From NCBI GenBank assembly GCA_009599575.1, contig VWND01000064.1, positions 1,116,001-1,180,000 on the forward strand: a stretch of DNA of 64,000 nucleotides, written 5' to 3'. This document shows positions 40,965-51,817 of the stretch, piece after piece. The notes under the pieces were generated by a model, which was not told the origin of the DNA, did no database searches, and saw nothing but the letters and a program-made list of their open reading frames with translations. Origin of the DNA: Blumeriella jaapii (Eukaryota > Ascomycota > Leotiomycetes > Helotiales > Drepanopezizaceae). Position numbers and translations under genes: made by a program. Positions within the stretch are counted from its first letter, which is position 1. The number at the start of each line of letters is the position of its first letter.

Positions 40965-42427
40965 ACTGCGATGTGTCTACGTCAAATTGACAAGTGAAAT
41001 GAAATCAAGAGCTTTGAACACTGGATCAGAAATGCGAACAGATCCCATCTTTATGAATGACGACTCGGGAGTGATAATCTGTCGCCGGGTACACTGCTGA
41101 ATACACATTCGCACAAGATCAAGCCCGCAGCCCTCACATATCCGAGTCTCACGTCGCATACATACTCGCTCTAGTGTTAATGCTACCAGCACCCCGAATG
41201 TGTATTCGGGTTATATCAACACTCGTGTACGGCATCTACATCCAGTGTTACGTTGGCGTGCTGTACGGATGTAAACATACCCTGTTGGGAGATTTATGTT
41301 TCTCAGTTGTACAATGCTTGATAGGGTCAAGCTTCTCAACAGAGTTTGGCCATTGACTGTGAACCCAAGCCAACTCAAAGTCCATGGCGGCGCAGATCTG
41401 TGTCTCCTCATTTATCAAATTCTGACGATTTCAGCTTTGCTTTACCATATGAAAATCTCGCCCATGTTACGCCGGCCGAAGATCATGCTGATCTGCACCC
41501 ACTCCTTGCGCGAGAAAGTGATACCGATAAAGGTCCTCCGGGACAAATTCCGAGTGGGAGGTGAAGCAAGTTATTTGGTCGTCTCTCAAGGAATTTTCCT
41601 AGGCTTCACAGGTCATGCAGACAGGGTTTTAAAATGAATTGTTTACTGAATAGATTCTGGAATGGTATCAGGAGGCGACATGTCAGATACCCAGAGCTAT
41701 TGAAGAACAAAGTCGGAACATTCTTTCATTTGAAGCGTGGAAATGGGTTGAAAAGGTTCGAGTCCGCTGAATTTGTACAAGAAAGGAGAACCAGGGAACG
41801 GCAAGAAAATTAGATTTTACTCGGAAGCTAAATTTTGTAATCCTTCGTCGTATTTTATAACATCTACCGGTTATGTAGTACTGCACCTCGATCCCTCCGC
41901 TTAAGATTGTCACATTCGTTTGCTACCGAAAAGTAACTTTATAGAATGTCAATAGTAATTTTTTCGCAGAACTTATCATTCTGTAAATACGAAAAAGCAA
42001 AAAAAGAAATTTTGGAAACAATGGTTACAACAGATCGTACTACGTCAATCGTAGCAGCTACACTGACGCTACGATTTTGTACATAGCTATCTGCGATTCC
42101 TACTAGAATCTATACACTTTTGAATCCATCAAAAAGGTGGGATGGAAATCACGGCGCTTGAAAATTGGCTCGGTTTGCATGTTGTACAAAAACCAAAAAA
42201 GCGAAACCATGCGTGGGAAAATAAACGCAAAAACATTGTAGCACAAAAAGATTCTTTTATTCTTTTTCGCACTCCACTATTCATATTGATACAACCCGGA
42301 CGTAGCTTACATCTGTGATTTGGTATTCCCAACGCCTCCATGCAATGCTGGCAAATCCTCGATAAGCTTTTATACATCCAACGAGGGTCAAGCTGTCTTG
42401 TCAGAGAATTTAGCTCTGAGATGATGC
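40965..42427. other. intergenic, no confident gene
   Basis: Includes the carboxylesterase promoter side and the second copy of the diverged repeat. A plus frame at 41346-41561 and frames at about 41560-41800 look somewhat protein-like but have no joining splice model. They may be relics. Confidence 0.5.
41990..42125. repeat. diverged dispersed repeat, copy 2
   Basis: Collinear with window positions 1-140, in the same orientation, ending in TCCTACTAGAATCTATACAC. No coding frame explains it. Confidence 0.4.
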
Positions 42428-44195
42428 TTATATCGCAGACATAAGGCTGCTTTGTGCATATGCCTGGAAGACTAGTCAGTACATCTGGCAGGTAGATTGT
42501 TCAAGAGACACGGACCATTGGCTTGATATTAGGATGCGGAACGGCATCAAACTTGTGAAACTCAAGCTTGTACTCAGGGCCGATGTTGATATACGCGCCC
42601 TTGTTCTCTGTGCTGTCACAGTATTTGGGCGCAGAAAAGACTTCAGAGATATTAGCATGGCTCAAGAGAAGACAGTCTCGCGAATACCTGTAATGCACTT
42701 TCCATCGTGCTCCTCTTCGTAACCTTCCATCCTGACTTCGTGACTACGGATGATAGCGCTCAACCCGTTGTTCTCGCAAAATCGCTTGGTAACATCGGGC
42801 CCGAACTGCAAACCAACACCTCTCTTGCTAGGTATACGACCAGGTTCCGTTTGTGGATCTGTCCAAAGCATTTCCATCATCAAACCTGCCTGGCCTGGCT
42901 GGCGTTGATTGTGTCTATTGAGTTTGCGGATATCGTCAAGAGTGACCTTGTCATCGGAGAACAGACCACCATGGAGTACGAGATACTTTTTGCCAATGAG
43001 AGTCGCAAGCGGTAATGCTGAGAAGCTTTCCGAGAAAAGCCTAAAAACACGATCTACAACAGATTAGCTAAGAGACGACCGCGACAGTTGATTACACCAT
43101 TACCGTTGTATTTCGCCTTGCATTCACCCTCGAAGCCATAGACACGGTTCATATCGTCGGTCTCGTGATTGCCGCGGTTCATGAAGAAAGAGGCTGGGCG
43201 TAACCACTTGTAAGCATATAGAAGAAGAGCGATCTCGGTAGACCAAGAGCCACGGTCCACAAAGTCTCCATTGAAGAGATAGTGGTGGTTTTCGGTTGGA
43301 AAGCCGTTCAGTCGGAACAGCTCCATCAGATCAAAGAATTGGCCTGTGACGTAACAGTCAGTTACTTACTTGGGACTTTTAAGATTGTACTGACCGTGTG
43401 TATCTCCGCAGACAGTGAGACTTGCGCCGTCTTCAATCTCTATCTCAACCATAGTGGGCTCGTCGTAAAGGATTTTCTTGACAGCCAATATGATTTGGTA
43501 CACGTATTTCTTGTGAATCCGCTTCCCGTTCTTGAAGCGTTCCAGCATGTCAGTGATGAATTCGGGAGTCATCTCGGTCTCCAAGCGTGCTCCATCATAG
43601 TCTGCCTCAACCACCATAGCTTCTAGATCTAAGCCCTCCGCCGCAGAAGGCTCCTCTCCAGGGTCGATCGCCGCGAGAAATGCCACCCGTTTGACGATCT
43701 TTTCGCATTCCGCCAACTTGAGCTTCGCATCTTTATCGTTTGGCGCCTTTCTGACGACAGTCTTGAAATCTCTGAGTGCTTCCTTCGACTTGAGAATGGC
43801 CGTGAGTGCAACAGCTCTTCGATAGTAGGCCTGAGGTAGGATCAGTACGATGGGCTGTGACTCCGCGCACTCTGCGAGCAGAAACACGCACCTTGACCAA
43901 ATTAGGATCGAGTTCGATCGCCTTGGTGGCGTCTGCAATGGCGTAGCCGTACGCCTCGGACTTGATGTTTGCCTGATCGGGTCAGTCACGCGAGTCCAGC
44001 ACAAAGACTTCGAGGAGCAGAAAAACCAAATAGTAGGGCACCTACCTGGGCCCTATTAGAGTAGTAGGTCGGCTCTTTGTCGTTCAGTTCTATGGCCTTG
44101 GTGTACAGTTCGATTGCCGTGGGCCAATCGTGGGCGGCAAAGGCCTTGTTCCCGTCGTTTTTGAAGGCAATTGCCTGCTCTTCTGGAGACGCCAT
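42428..44195 (-). CDS. ppt1: serine/threonine protein phosphatase 5 (PP5/Ppt1)
   Basis: A TPR-containing PPP phosphatase that in other eukaryotes binds Hsp90 and dephosphorylates chaperone clients. Seven exons, 44195-44046, 43972-43892, 43830-43395, 43343-43104, 43053-42688, 42640-42516 and 42463-42428, sum to 1,434 nt, exactly 477 residues plus stop. All introns are GT-AG. Residues 1-120 are TPR repeats ([38 protein letters not shown]). The catalytic core carries the metal motifs [16 protein letters not shown] and NRGNHE, the downstream HGGLF, and the conserved SAPKYCD. The end MAYAQSSL followed by a short tail matches the family. The first intron falls after the first TPR and the catalytic GDTHG/Q is split by an intron. 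It is divergent from ES2 across 418 bp, which contains TACTGTAC words. Confidence 0.95.
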
Positions 44196-44613
44196 GACCA
44201 GAGGAAGGGAGGCAGGGAAAGGGAGAGACTTTGATGCTGGGGCAGGCCAGAAAGAAATGCAAAGAATCGGTGGAGGTGGAAGAGAAAAGAATTGCGCAGG
44301 TTTGCGACTGATCTGTATGTACTGTAGTACTGTGTAGGTCATCAGCGGACGGCGAATGCGACAGAGGAGACCAAGCTTTTCCGGATCCCTGTCGAGGCTA
44401 TCGATCTCGGGCGGAGCGGAGCGGGGAGGGGCGGAGCGGAGCGGGGTATGTCTTAGATCTGCATTCACGACCCCCTAATCAAAGGACGATATACAGTAGC
44501 ATACGGACTGTACTGTACAAACCTACCGCATCTCGACCACAACCATACTCGATACCACATCCTCGCCGGCCTCTCGTTCTCGCTCGTATCCGGTGCCTAC
44601 GCAAGGCGAAGTC
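44196..44613. promoter_or_regulatory. divergent promoter region of ppt1 and ES2
   Basis: 418 bp between the two start codons. It holds GTATGTACTGTAGTACTG at about 44312-44330 and TACTGTACAAACC at about 44509-44523, plus a GGGCGGAGC-type repeat at about 44406-44446. Confidence 0.6.
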
Positions 44614-45978
44614 ATGGAGTCTGCGAAGTCTTCGGCGCTTGTCCGCCGTGCGGGCGACACGGAGTTGATGCCACCACCCCCCAAGCGCATCAAAAGGCCC
44701 AAAAATGTCATCGACGAAGAGTCTTACACAGATGCCATCTCGGAAATCATCGCGCGCGACTTTTTTCCCGGCCTGCTTGAGGCTGAGACCCAACAAGAGT
44801 ATCTGGATGCTCTCGATTCCAAGGATGCCGCGTGGATCTCGACAGCGGGTCGCAGACTCAACCAAGTCATGACTCCAGGCAGACGAAGAGGCAGACGAGG
44901 CACCTCGTTACGAACCCCCTTGCGCTCATCAGATACTCCCAGTCATTTCTTCGGCGATACCCCCATGACGGTTGCCTCCGATGATACCACCTTGACCCAG
45001 GCAACCACAACTCCCGAAGTCGACACGAATATGAGTTTGGACAAATTCCAATCACTGTACACAAGCGAAGACAATGAAAGCTTTTACAAACTGTTGGATA
45101 AGCAAAATCAGAAACGAGCGGAGAAGTATGCCTGGATGTGGTCTGGCAACAACAAGTTGCCCTCTAAGATGATGTTAAAGCAGAAGGAAATAGAAGCGAA
45201 GCTGTTGAAGTCACGGGGCTCGCTGCAGGACGATGGGGGAGTCAGGGACAGATTAGCGATCCGAGACGTTTCAGAGAAGCCGACAATGCCCGATTCGTGG
45301 AAGTCAAAGCCTGAAAATGGATTGATGTTCCGCCCCGAGAGCGTAGAGGATTCGGTCGAGACGGTAGCACAGAAGTCGCAGAACGAATCGAGAGCAGCGC
45401 CCAAGAGTATTCAATACCGCAGTACACGTATGCCGACAGCGATAATCGCTCAGGACAAACCCTATATGCCACCCTCACCATCCTTGTCTGCTGTCAGAGA
45501 TGCAATTGCCGGTCGAAGACGAGCGTCAGATGTCGAATCGGGTTTTGGTGGCGGCGAAACCCCTCGAGTCAACGGCTATGCTTTCGTCGACGATGAGCCG
45601 GAAGAAGTGCAGCGCGCCCCTGCTCCTATAATTGATCTTGGAAAAGGAGAAAGTGTGAAGAACCCATTCGTTATAAAGGATCAGAGCAGCAGGGAAGGTC
45701 TGCATCATCGGATGGTCGACAAAAACGCACAATCCAAACGAGCGTCAATTAAAATAGGATTGACAGGCAAGGTAGATTCGACTCCCGTTCCGAAGTTTCC
45801 TAGCAGTCCTCGAGTCGGCTTGGGTCAATTGACTCCTGCAGCTCAACGTCTGTGGAGCAAAGTTGGAGGGACCGCCCGGGGCTCGTCACCTACCTTCGGT
45901 GTTCGAACGCCTCATACCTTACGGAGCAAGTCTGGACTACAGACAAAATGGACGCCGTCAGACAAGGCAGTAAAGTAG
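44614..45978 (+). CDS. bis1: ES2/DGCR14/Bis1-family nuclear splicing factor
   Basis: An intronless 454-residue protein of the ES2 (DGCR14) family. Members are nuclear and associate with late spliceosomes in animals and fission yeast. The N-terminal signature is clear: PPKRIKRPKNVIDEESYTD followed by AISEIIARDFFPGL. Later family blocks include MSLDKFQSLYTSEDNESF, KYAWMWSGNN, GLMFRPES, PRVNGYAFVDDEP, SRE.LHHRMVDK and LTPAAQRLWSKVGG followed by GVRTPHTLRSK. The frame is open from a GTG at 44593. The first ATG at 44614 (MESAKSSALV) is preferred and agrees with family starts. A TAG stop at 45976-45978 follows a basic tail. Length is typical for fungi. Confidence 0.93.
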   Translation: MESAKSSALVRRAGDTELMPPPPKRIKRPKNVIDEESYTDAISEIIARDFFPGLLEAETQQEYLDALDSKDAAWISTAGRRLNQVMTPGRRRGRRGTSLRTPLRSSDTPSHFFGDTPMTVASDDTTLTQATTTPEVDTNMSLDKFQSLYTSEDNESFYKLLDKQNQKRAEKYAWMWSGNNKLPSKMMLKQKEIEAKLLKSRGSLQDDGGVRDRLAIRDVSEKPTMPDSWKSKPENGLMFRPESVEDSVETVAQKSQNESRAAPKSIQYRSTRMPTAIIAQDKPYMPPSPSLSAVRDAIAGRRRASDVESGFGGGETPRVNGYAFVDDEPEEVQRAPAPIIDLGKGESVKNPFVIKDQSSREGLHHRMVDKNAQSKRASIKIGLTGKVDSTPVPKFPSSPRVGLGQLTPAAQRLWSKVGGTARGSSPTFGVRTPHTLRSKSGLQTKWTPSDKAVK

Positions 45979-46544
45979 GATTTAGAAATTTTAAACAGGA
46001 ATTGAATGTGGGCTATGGTAAGGTAACAAAATGACTAGTACTCAGATCCACGCAGCTGTACAATGCTTGCTAGAGAGCCTCGCATCACCTGAATCATTGG
46101 CCCCCAGCTCGGCAGTCACTTCTCTGTGTTCGAGCCTAGGCGCGAAAAGAAAGCGTCGGGTCTAACTGGCAGTCTTGATGCCATGAGAAATCGTAAAGCT
46201 AGAAGCAGAAAATCAACGTACAACAATTTCCCCCCAAGAGTTCCTACTATCGTTCTATTAAACTTCCGAGAGGGCCCAGAAAGTGAGTCCCTATAGGTAC
46301 AGTACTGTAGGTCGGCCGGTGCCCAAGTAAACAAAGAAACAATTTTACCCCTGGGATAGACGAGCCCAGAATCCGAGCTTGTGAATTTCACGTGCGTCCA
46401 CTGCGTCATGGAAATAATCTATACAGCACCGTACATACTGTAGGTAAGGTACCAATCTTTCAGTTCTCTTCTATCCTACACCACAGCACAACGATGACAC
46501 GATAAGACATTCGCGCAGTCTCTCCGCCGGTCCATTCGGCTTTG
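45979..46544. other. intergenic and COQ8 promoter side
   Basis: No gene seen. TACAGTACTGTAGG at about 46298 and GTACATACTGTAGG at about 46431 lie within 250 bp of the COQ8 start. Confidence 0.6.
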
Positions 46545-49025
46545 ATGGCGGGCAAGCGGTTTTTAGATCTCGCTGCGCTCTTCAGCGCGTCCCGTGGAGT
46601 CGCCCAGAAGCATGTCGCACTGCGATCTAGACAGCTTGATGTTTACAACCAGACGTCAACATTAGCAAGAGCAGTACGGAGCCAGACCGACCGTGTTACC
46701 GAGACGGTAAAAGCTGCTTCATTCCTGGCCTCGAGGCTCAATGACGACGCGCCAGTGTGGGCGCCAAAGAGCCATGTGAATGAATCCAGTACTGGCGGAC
46801 AGGTGCCCCGAAAAGAGACGACCACTGAACCACCCAGGACTAAGGAACCGAGCGATATTGATCAAGACTATTTCTCTGAGCAGTCTTTTACGAATGCTGC
46901 CCCCATTGCGTCCCCCGACGAAGAAGACTTAGAAATCAAGCAGGAGTCTGCCAGCCAATATCCTCTCCCCGACGGCACGATTCCACAAGAGGATACGGAA
47001 TTGCACAAGCCAGTTTTCGATCATGATACGATATCGATAAGACCCGTGGACGAGCCTATGAAGGAGCCGTTAGGCAAGGATGGATTTGCGCCGGTGTGTT
47101 CTGACGTCTCATCCATTCCTGTGCCTCAAAGCGCAGACGAAGCAATCGCACACAATGAGCCCCAAATACCCTCGAGGACCGCAGATGGTTTTGATAGCTC
47201 GGTCAAGGGCCCTCTAGGGCAAGGCCATGGGGAAGACAGTTTTTACGAGAAGTCTACGCACACTTCGTCCCCGAGGCCCTCCTTGCCTAAAGTACAACTG
47301 CCAGGCCATACTTCCACTGACCAGGAAGGCGATCCGCGTCTTCCACAAGGCCAATTGAATTCCGACACATACTACAAAACTTCTACCACTAGCGCAGAAT
47401 GTCCTCCGGAGGGGGTTAATACAGATCTGTTTATGAGCCCAAGAGTCGCCCGAATGCTCGGTGGAAAGACCCACATGGGTAGAAATGTCCCCAAAGAGAA
47501 TGATACCAATTCTATCCGAGTTGAGCTTCCGCAGAATGGCGCAGAAAACCGAGAGTCCAAAGTCCGTCAATCTCCACAAGTCGCTGGTGTTGAAGGTGGA
47601 ATGAGAGAGACTACGCAAGAAAGACGTATCGACGTTGGTGTTGAGCAGCTGGCTCAGCCCACCGCGGATGAGTCGCTTGATACACCGGTTCCAACCACGC
47701 ACGAAATGAGAGAGTCGAAAGTGCCATCCTCCAGGCTAGGCAGGCTATGGAACTACGGTGGCCTGGCTGCTGGTATGTTTGGAGGTGCAATCAGCGAAAG
47801 TCTTCGTAGAGTCGGTGGTGGCGGTGGGCAAGGATCCTATGTGCTCAGCGAAGCTAACATGGAAAGACTCGTATCGAAGTTGTCACGCATGAGAGGCGCG
47901 GCCTTGAAGCTAGGTCAGGTGATCAGCTTCCAGGACTCTAAGATGCTACCTGCTCCTATCCAGCAAGTTTTGCAAAGAGTCCAAGACAGGGCAGATTACA
48001 TGCCACCCTCGCAGCGTGACAAGGTGCTCACCGCCAACCTTGGACCAAGATGGAGAGAGCTTTTTTCCAGCTTCGAGGAAAAGCCAATTGCCGCGGCGTC
48101 AATCGGTCAGGTTCATAGTGCAGTGTTGAAGTCGAATGGGACCCGAGTGGCCGTTAAAGTTCAATACCCTGGAGTCGCAGAATCTATCGACTCGGACCTC
48201 AGCAACCTGGGCCTTCTCTTGACGGCTTCTCGTCTCTTGCCGAAAGGATTGTTCCTTGACAAAACCATAGCTAACGCCAGAACCGAATTGGCCTGGGAAT
48301 GCGATTATCTCCGGGAAGCGGAGTCTGGACGTCGTTTTGAAGGGCTACTGGCCGATGACAAAGATGTCTTTCTTGTTCCCACGGTATATCCCGAGGCGTC
48401 GGGTAAGCAAGTGTTGACCACGGAATTCATGGACGGGATTGGGGTGACGAGGATCAAGGATCTTGCGCAAGACCAGAAGGACTGGATTGGCACCCAAATC
48501 CTCCGACTTTGCCTGCGTGAAATTACCGAGTTCAGATTCATGCAAACGGATCCGAACTGGACCAACTTTCTTTACAACTCGCAGACCAACAAGCTTGAGC
48601 TGCTCGATTTTGGGGCTTCCCGAGAGTACCCCGAGTTTTTCGTTACCAAGTACACGCAGCTTCTTGCGGCCGCGGCGAGATCTGACAGGAAATCAGTTGA
48701 AGACCTGTCAGTCGAGCTAGGCTATCTGACAGGGCAAGAGTCTAAGGCTATGCTTCATGCACACATTGCATCTATATTGACACTTGCCGAGCCTTTCCTG
48801 CAGTCGTCTCCCGACGTGTATGATTTTAAAGACCAGACCATCACAGATAGAGTGAAGGAGCTCATCCCACTGATGATCAGAGAGAGGCTAGCTCCACCGC
48901 CAGAAGAGACATACAGCTTGCACAGGAAGCTCAGCGGGGCGTTTCTGCTCTGTGCAAGACTTGGGAGCCGCGTCAGGTGCCGAGAACTGTTTGAGAACAG
49001 TATGAAAAAAGCACAATTGTTGTAG
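46545..49025 (+). CDS. COQ8: mitochondrial ABC1/COQ8-family atypical kinase
   Basis: An ATPase/kinase-like UbiB protein needed for ubiquinone (coenzyme Q) biosynthesis in the mitochondrial matrix. It is intronless and encodes 826 residues from the ATG at 46545 (a TTG precedes it in frame). The catalytic half begins near residue 440: RMRGAALKLGQVISFQD is the KxGQ motif, AAASIGQVH is the A-rich loop that replaces the usual G-loop, RVAVKVQYPGV has the ATP-site lysine, ELAWECDYLREAE follows, then QTDPNWTNFLY and LLDFGASRE (the DFG-like site). The N-terminal 400 residues are polar and low in homology, and include a possible targeting segment (MAGKRFLDLAALFSASRGVA). COQ8 in yeast is about 500 residues, so this long spacer is typical of filamentous fungi rather than universal. 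It ends 111 bp from the convergent RRP36. Confidence 0.94.
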   Translation: MAGKRFLDLAALFSASRGVAQKHVALRSRQLDVYNQTSTLARAVRSQTDRVTETVKAASFLASRLNDDAPVWAPKSHVNESSTGGQVPRKETTTEPPRTKEPSDIDQDYFSEQSFTNAAPIASPDEEDLEIKQESASQYPLPDGTIPQEDTELHKPVFDHDTISIRPVDEPMKEPLGKDGFAPVCSDVSSIPVPQSADEAIAHNEPQIPSRTADGFDSSVKGPLGQGHGEDSFYEKSTHTSSPRPSLPKVQLPGHTSTDQEGDPRLPQGQLNSDTYYKTSTTSAECPPEGVNTDLFMSPRVARMLGGKTHMGRNVPKENDTNSIRVELPQNGAENRESKVRQSPQVAGVEGGMRETTQERRIDVGVEQLAQPTADESLDTPVPTTHEMRESKVPSSRLGRLWNYGGLAAGMFGGAISESLRRVGGGGGQGSYVLSEANMERLVSKLSRMRGAALKLGQVISFQDSKMLPAPIQQVLQRVQDRADYMPPSQRDKVLTANLGPRWRELFSSFEEKPIAAASIGQVHSAVLKSNGTRVAVKVQYPGVAESIDSDLSNLGLLLTASRLLPKGLFLDKTIANARTELAWECDYLREAESGRRFEGLLADDKDVFLVPTVYPEASGKQVLTTEFMDGIGVTRIKDLAQDQKDWIGTQILRLCLREITEFRFMQTDPNWTNFLYNSQTNKLELLDFGASREYPEFFVTKYTQLLAAAARSDRKSVEDLSVELGYLTGQESKAMLHAHIASILTLAEPFLQSSPDVYDFKDQTITDRVKELIPLMIRERLAPPPEETYSLHRKLSGAFLLCARLGSRVRCRELFENSMKKAQLL

Positions 49026-49136
49026 ACATAGCAATCCTAATCTCAATCATCGATCCATCGTACATATCATGGAAGTTTTCGATGTGCACACAGCAAATTT
49101 TGGTGTAGCAAGGTCATGCCTATCCCGGAATTACTT

Positions 49137-50067
49137 TCAATCGACGTTCCTCCTTACGAACGGCATCTTCTTCTTCTCCTTGCCCTCCAATTTTTTCCTT
49201 CTTCGCTCAATAACATGATCCAGTTGCTTGCCCTTGAGCTCACCAAATGTGTCCAGCAGCACCCTCTTCTTCTGCTCCGCCTTCTTCAGATAGAACGGCT
49301 GCTTCCCCTGCTTCACCAGCTCCTTCTCCTCCTTCCTGTGCCTATCCAGAATCTCCTGCTCCTTGATCTTTCTCATCTGCGCCTTCTTCCGGCTCTCCAT
49401 GCTCAGTAATGCCCGCTTCAACTTCTCCTTCGCATCCTCGTCTTTCGCACTTTTGATGGCCGTTCGGATCTCTTTCATCTCGTCTTCTCGATAGTCATTG
49501 AGAAACGCATACGCCTTGTTGACTCTGGACTCATCGACCGGTGTAGCTATGGCTTCGAATCTCGGATCCCGGTACGCGCGTTTGATGACGGGAATAACCT
49601 CTCGTCGTCGGGACACGGCTTTTTTGCTGGATATCTCTGTGGGGGCGTGTTTGTTCGACCGGTTGAAGTCGCGGTGATCTTTCCGGCCGGCCTTCCGTTC
49701 CTTGGCTTCGTTATCTTCCCACCCATCTCCATCGTGGTTGGTGATGCGTTTCTTCTTTTTGCCGACGTCGAGGGATGCTTGGGCTTTCGCTAACGCGCCA
49801 AAAGAAATGGAAGCGACGTCTTCGAGGGGCTCTGCTTCTAGATCTTCCGAGTCGGTCTCCTGAGATGATTAGATTTGGTCCGTGTATGAATACGGTGAAA
49901 CTTACATCTTCGGCTTCAGTGCTGTGCCCCTCGTCGTCATGGTCCTCCTCTTCGGTGGTTTCATTCACGACTTCCTCCTCCGATTGATCGGGTTCCTCGC
50001 TCAGTTCACGTCTGGACCTAACACGTCTCTGAAGAGCGGGCTCTGGAGCTTTGCGTTTCGAAGACAT
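49137..50067 (-). CDS. RRP36: rRNA biogenesis protein RRP36
   Basis: A nucleolar component of the 90S pre-ribosome, required for early cleavages toward 18S rRNA. Two exons, 50067-49906 and 49859-49137, give 294 residues. The 46-nt intron (GTAAGT...CTCAG) is phase 0. The acidic N-terminus (SEEEVVNETTEEEDHDDEG) is followed by the family core: SRRREVIPVIKRAYRDPRFE, YAFLNDYREDEMKEI, KDEDAKEKLKRALLSMESRK, then QGKQPFYLKKAEQKKRVL and DHVIERRRKKLEGKEKKKMP. The basic, helical C-terminus is diagnostic for RRP36. It shares a 216-bp divergent region with the FCP1-like gene. Confidence 0.94.
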
Positions 50068-50283
50068 TTGTAATGATAGAGCGTTGGGGTATAAATGATT
50101 ATAAGACTAGACTAAAATGCTGCTGATGCTGTGCTGCAAAATAAGGTTTGTAGCGGGACGCGGCCGCTTGGTAGCCACTAATGCGAATAAAGCTGTAGGG
50201 AAAGCGGTGGAAAACGGCACAATAATGTCGAAGTGCGCGGAACATATCTATTCACTTGCGCCGGCCTTGGGGACCGAGTGAAC
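50068..50283. promoter_or_regulatory. divergent promoter of RRP36 and the FCP1-like gene
   Basis: 216 bp between the two start codons. No specific site is recognisable. Confidence 0.5.
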
Positions 50284-51483
50284 ATGTTTCGTACGAAGAT
50301 CTCCCACTCGCCTACAAACCGTCGTCGGTTCTATGGGTTCTTCTCGACTACAAGTCCGCCATCCACGCATTCTTCCGCCATGGCAATGAATCCTCGCGCC
50401 AGTTCTCACAACCTCAAAACACCACAACCAAATACGCGACCGGTGGATAGCGCATCCACAGATGGCGTTGGAGCTGTAGTCGACGCCCTCCAGAGAACCA
50501 AGATCGGGGCCGCGCCCAAGCCTCTGTATGAGAAGGCCTCCAAACGAAGGGGAGAGAAAGCAATGATGAACACCGCATCCGGTCCATCGTCTGGCTCTAC
50601 TCGGGCCCATCACGGAAAGCTCTCGCGACGCCCTCAGAGAGACGCCATAAAACCACCGTCCAAAGGATCCGGCGGCATCCCCAGCCCAACGGCCGCCTAC
50701 CTAGCCGCAAGCCTTGAGCCCCTACAGCCGTTGAAAGAGGCGCAGCACCTCCTCGTGGTTATCGACCTAAACGGAACCCTCTTGTTTCGACCAAATAAGC
50801 GGAATCCCACGGAATTTATTGCCCGCCCCAATTCCGAGCGTTTCCTGAGATACTGTATCGAGACCTTCACTGTAGTGATTTGGTCGTCTGCCAGGCCTGC
50901 CAACGTGCAGCTCATGTGCAACCAGATCTTGAAGAATGACTTGAGAAGCAAAGTGGTGGCTATCTGGGCCCGCGACAAGTTCAACCTGACGCCTCTGGAC
51001 TTCGACATGCGCACAATGTGCTATAAGCGATTGACATCTCTGTGGAACGATCCGGACATAGCTTCAACCCACCCGGGATTCCAGTTCGGGGCGCGGTGGG
51101 ACCATACAAATACGGTGTTGGTGGATGACTCGCCGGAGAAGGGAAGAAGTGAGCCGTTCAATCTCATTGCAATTCCGGAGTTTGCCGGCGACAGACTGGA
51201 GAAGGGTGGGATTCTGCCGCAGGTTCATGACTACATCAACACTTTGAGTATGCACTCAAATGTTGCTGCCTATATGAAAGCTCGCCCTTTCAAGGCTCAC
51301 CTTCCGGAGACCCCCCCTGTTCCGCTCGTCAACGCCAGTCAGATTCAAGCTTCCGCGCCTGTCAAACCCGCAAGCAATACCAACTGTAAGTACTCGAAAG
51401 TGTTGGAAGGCCTAGGGCACGTTCTGCCTGCTGACACGTGCACAGGAGGAACTCTTACAAGCTCCGTGGCACTGCAGCGTTGA
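50284..51483 (+). CDS. FCP1-like (NIF/HAD) domain protein with altered catalytic motif
   Basis: A HAD-superfamily protein of the FCP1/SCP (NIF) type. It is 399 residues if unspliced. The start is taken at the ATG 50284 (MFRTKISHS); another in-frame ATG at about 50380 follows an N-terminus that could be a targeting sequence. The domain starts at about residue 157: LLVVIDLNGTLLFRPN occupies the catalytic loop, then TVVIWSSARPANVQLM, KRLTSLW, and TVLVDDSPEKG, which matches the motif III/IV Asp pair. In active FCP/SCP phosphatases the loop is DxDxT. Here it is D-L-N-G-T, so the second Asp is Asn. A perfect-looking intron (GTAAGT...CACAG, about 51387-51446, 60 nt) would, if removed, create a stop at once and end the protein after ASNTN. 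Role unknown. Confidence 0.82.
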   Translation: MFRTKISHSPTNRRRFYGFFSTTSPPSTHSSAMAMNPRASSHNLKTPQPNTRPVDSASTDGVGAVVDALQRTKIGAAPKPLYEKASKRRGEKAMMNTASGPSSGSTRAHHGKLSRRPQRDAIKPPSKGSGGIPSPTAAYLAASLEPLQPLKEAQHLLVVIDLNGTLLFRPNKRNPTEFIARPNSERFLRYCIETFTVVIWSSARPANVQLMCNQILKNDLRSKVVAIWARDKFNLTPLDFDMRTMCYKRLTSLWNDPDIASTHPGFQFGARWDHTNTVLVDDSPEKGRSEPFNLIAIPEFAGDRLEKGGILPQVHDYINTLSMHSNVAAYMKARPFKAHLPETPPVPLVNASQIQASAPVKPASNTNCKYSKVLEGLGHVLPADTCTGGTLTSSVALQR

Positions 51484-51817
51484 TGGAAGGTATCTAGGAT
51501 AAGGAGAGAGAGCGAGATCTTGATTATTCGAGATCGATTTCTTGAGTCCCGTCACGAATTTCCTTTGTTCCACATACCCCGGTTGGATGATAGACTTTCG
51601 CGAAGGCATGATCAACATGGAGGCACTGGCGTTCACGTAAGAGATGATGGCACTGCAGCATTATGACATTGAACGAATGGCATTGCGAAAATGCTACACT
51701 TGACTTACGAGAAATTCCCGCCCTTCAGTTATCATGATCATCACAATTCATTCATTCCATGCCCCCCTGCGCTAAACATCAAAGTGACAGGCGGAAGCTG
51801 TTAGTTGGTCGAGAAGT
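51484..51817. other. convergent 3' intergenic region
   Basis: 334 bp between the convergent ends of the FCP1-like gene and eEF1B-gamma. No gene seen. Confidence 0.6.

Noticed and set aside
51772..51817. Unrepaired C-terminal Ser/Arg-rich end of the eEF1B-gamma ORF
   Set aside because: It is the out-of-frame tail caused by the missing base near 52010. The family stop is at 51818.
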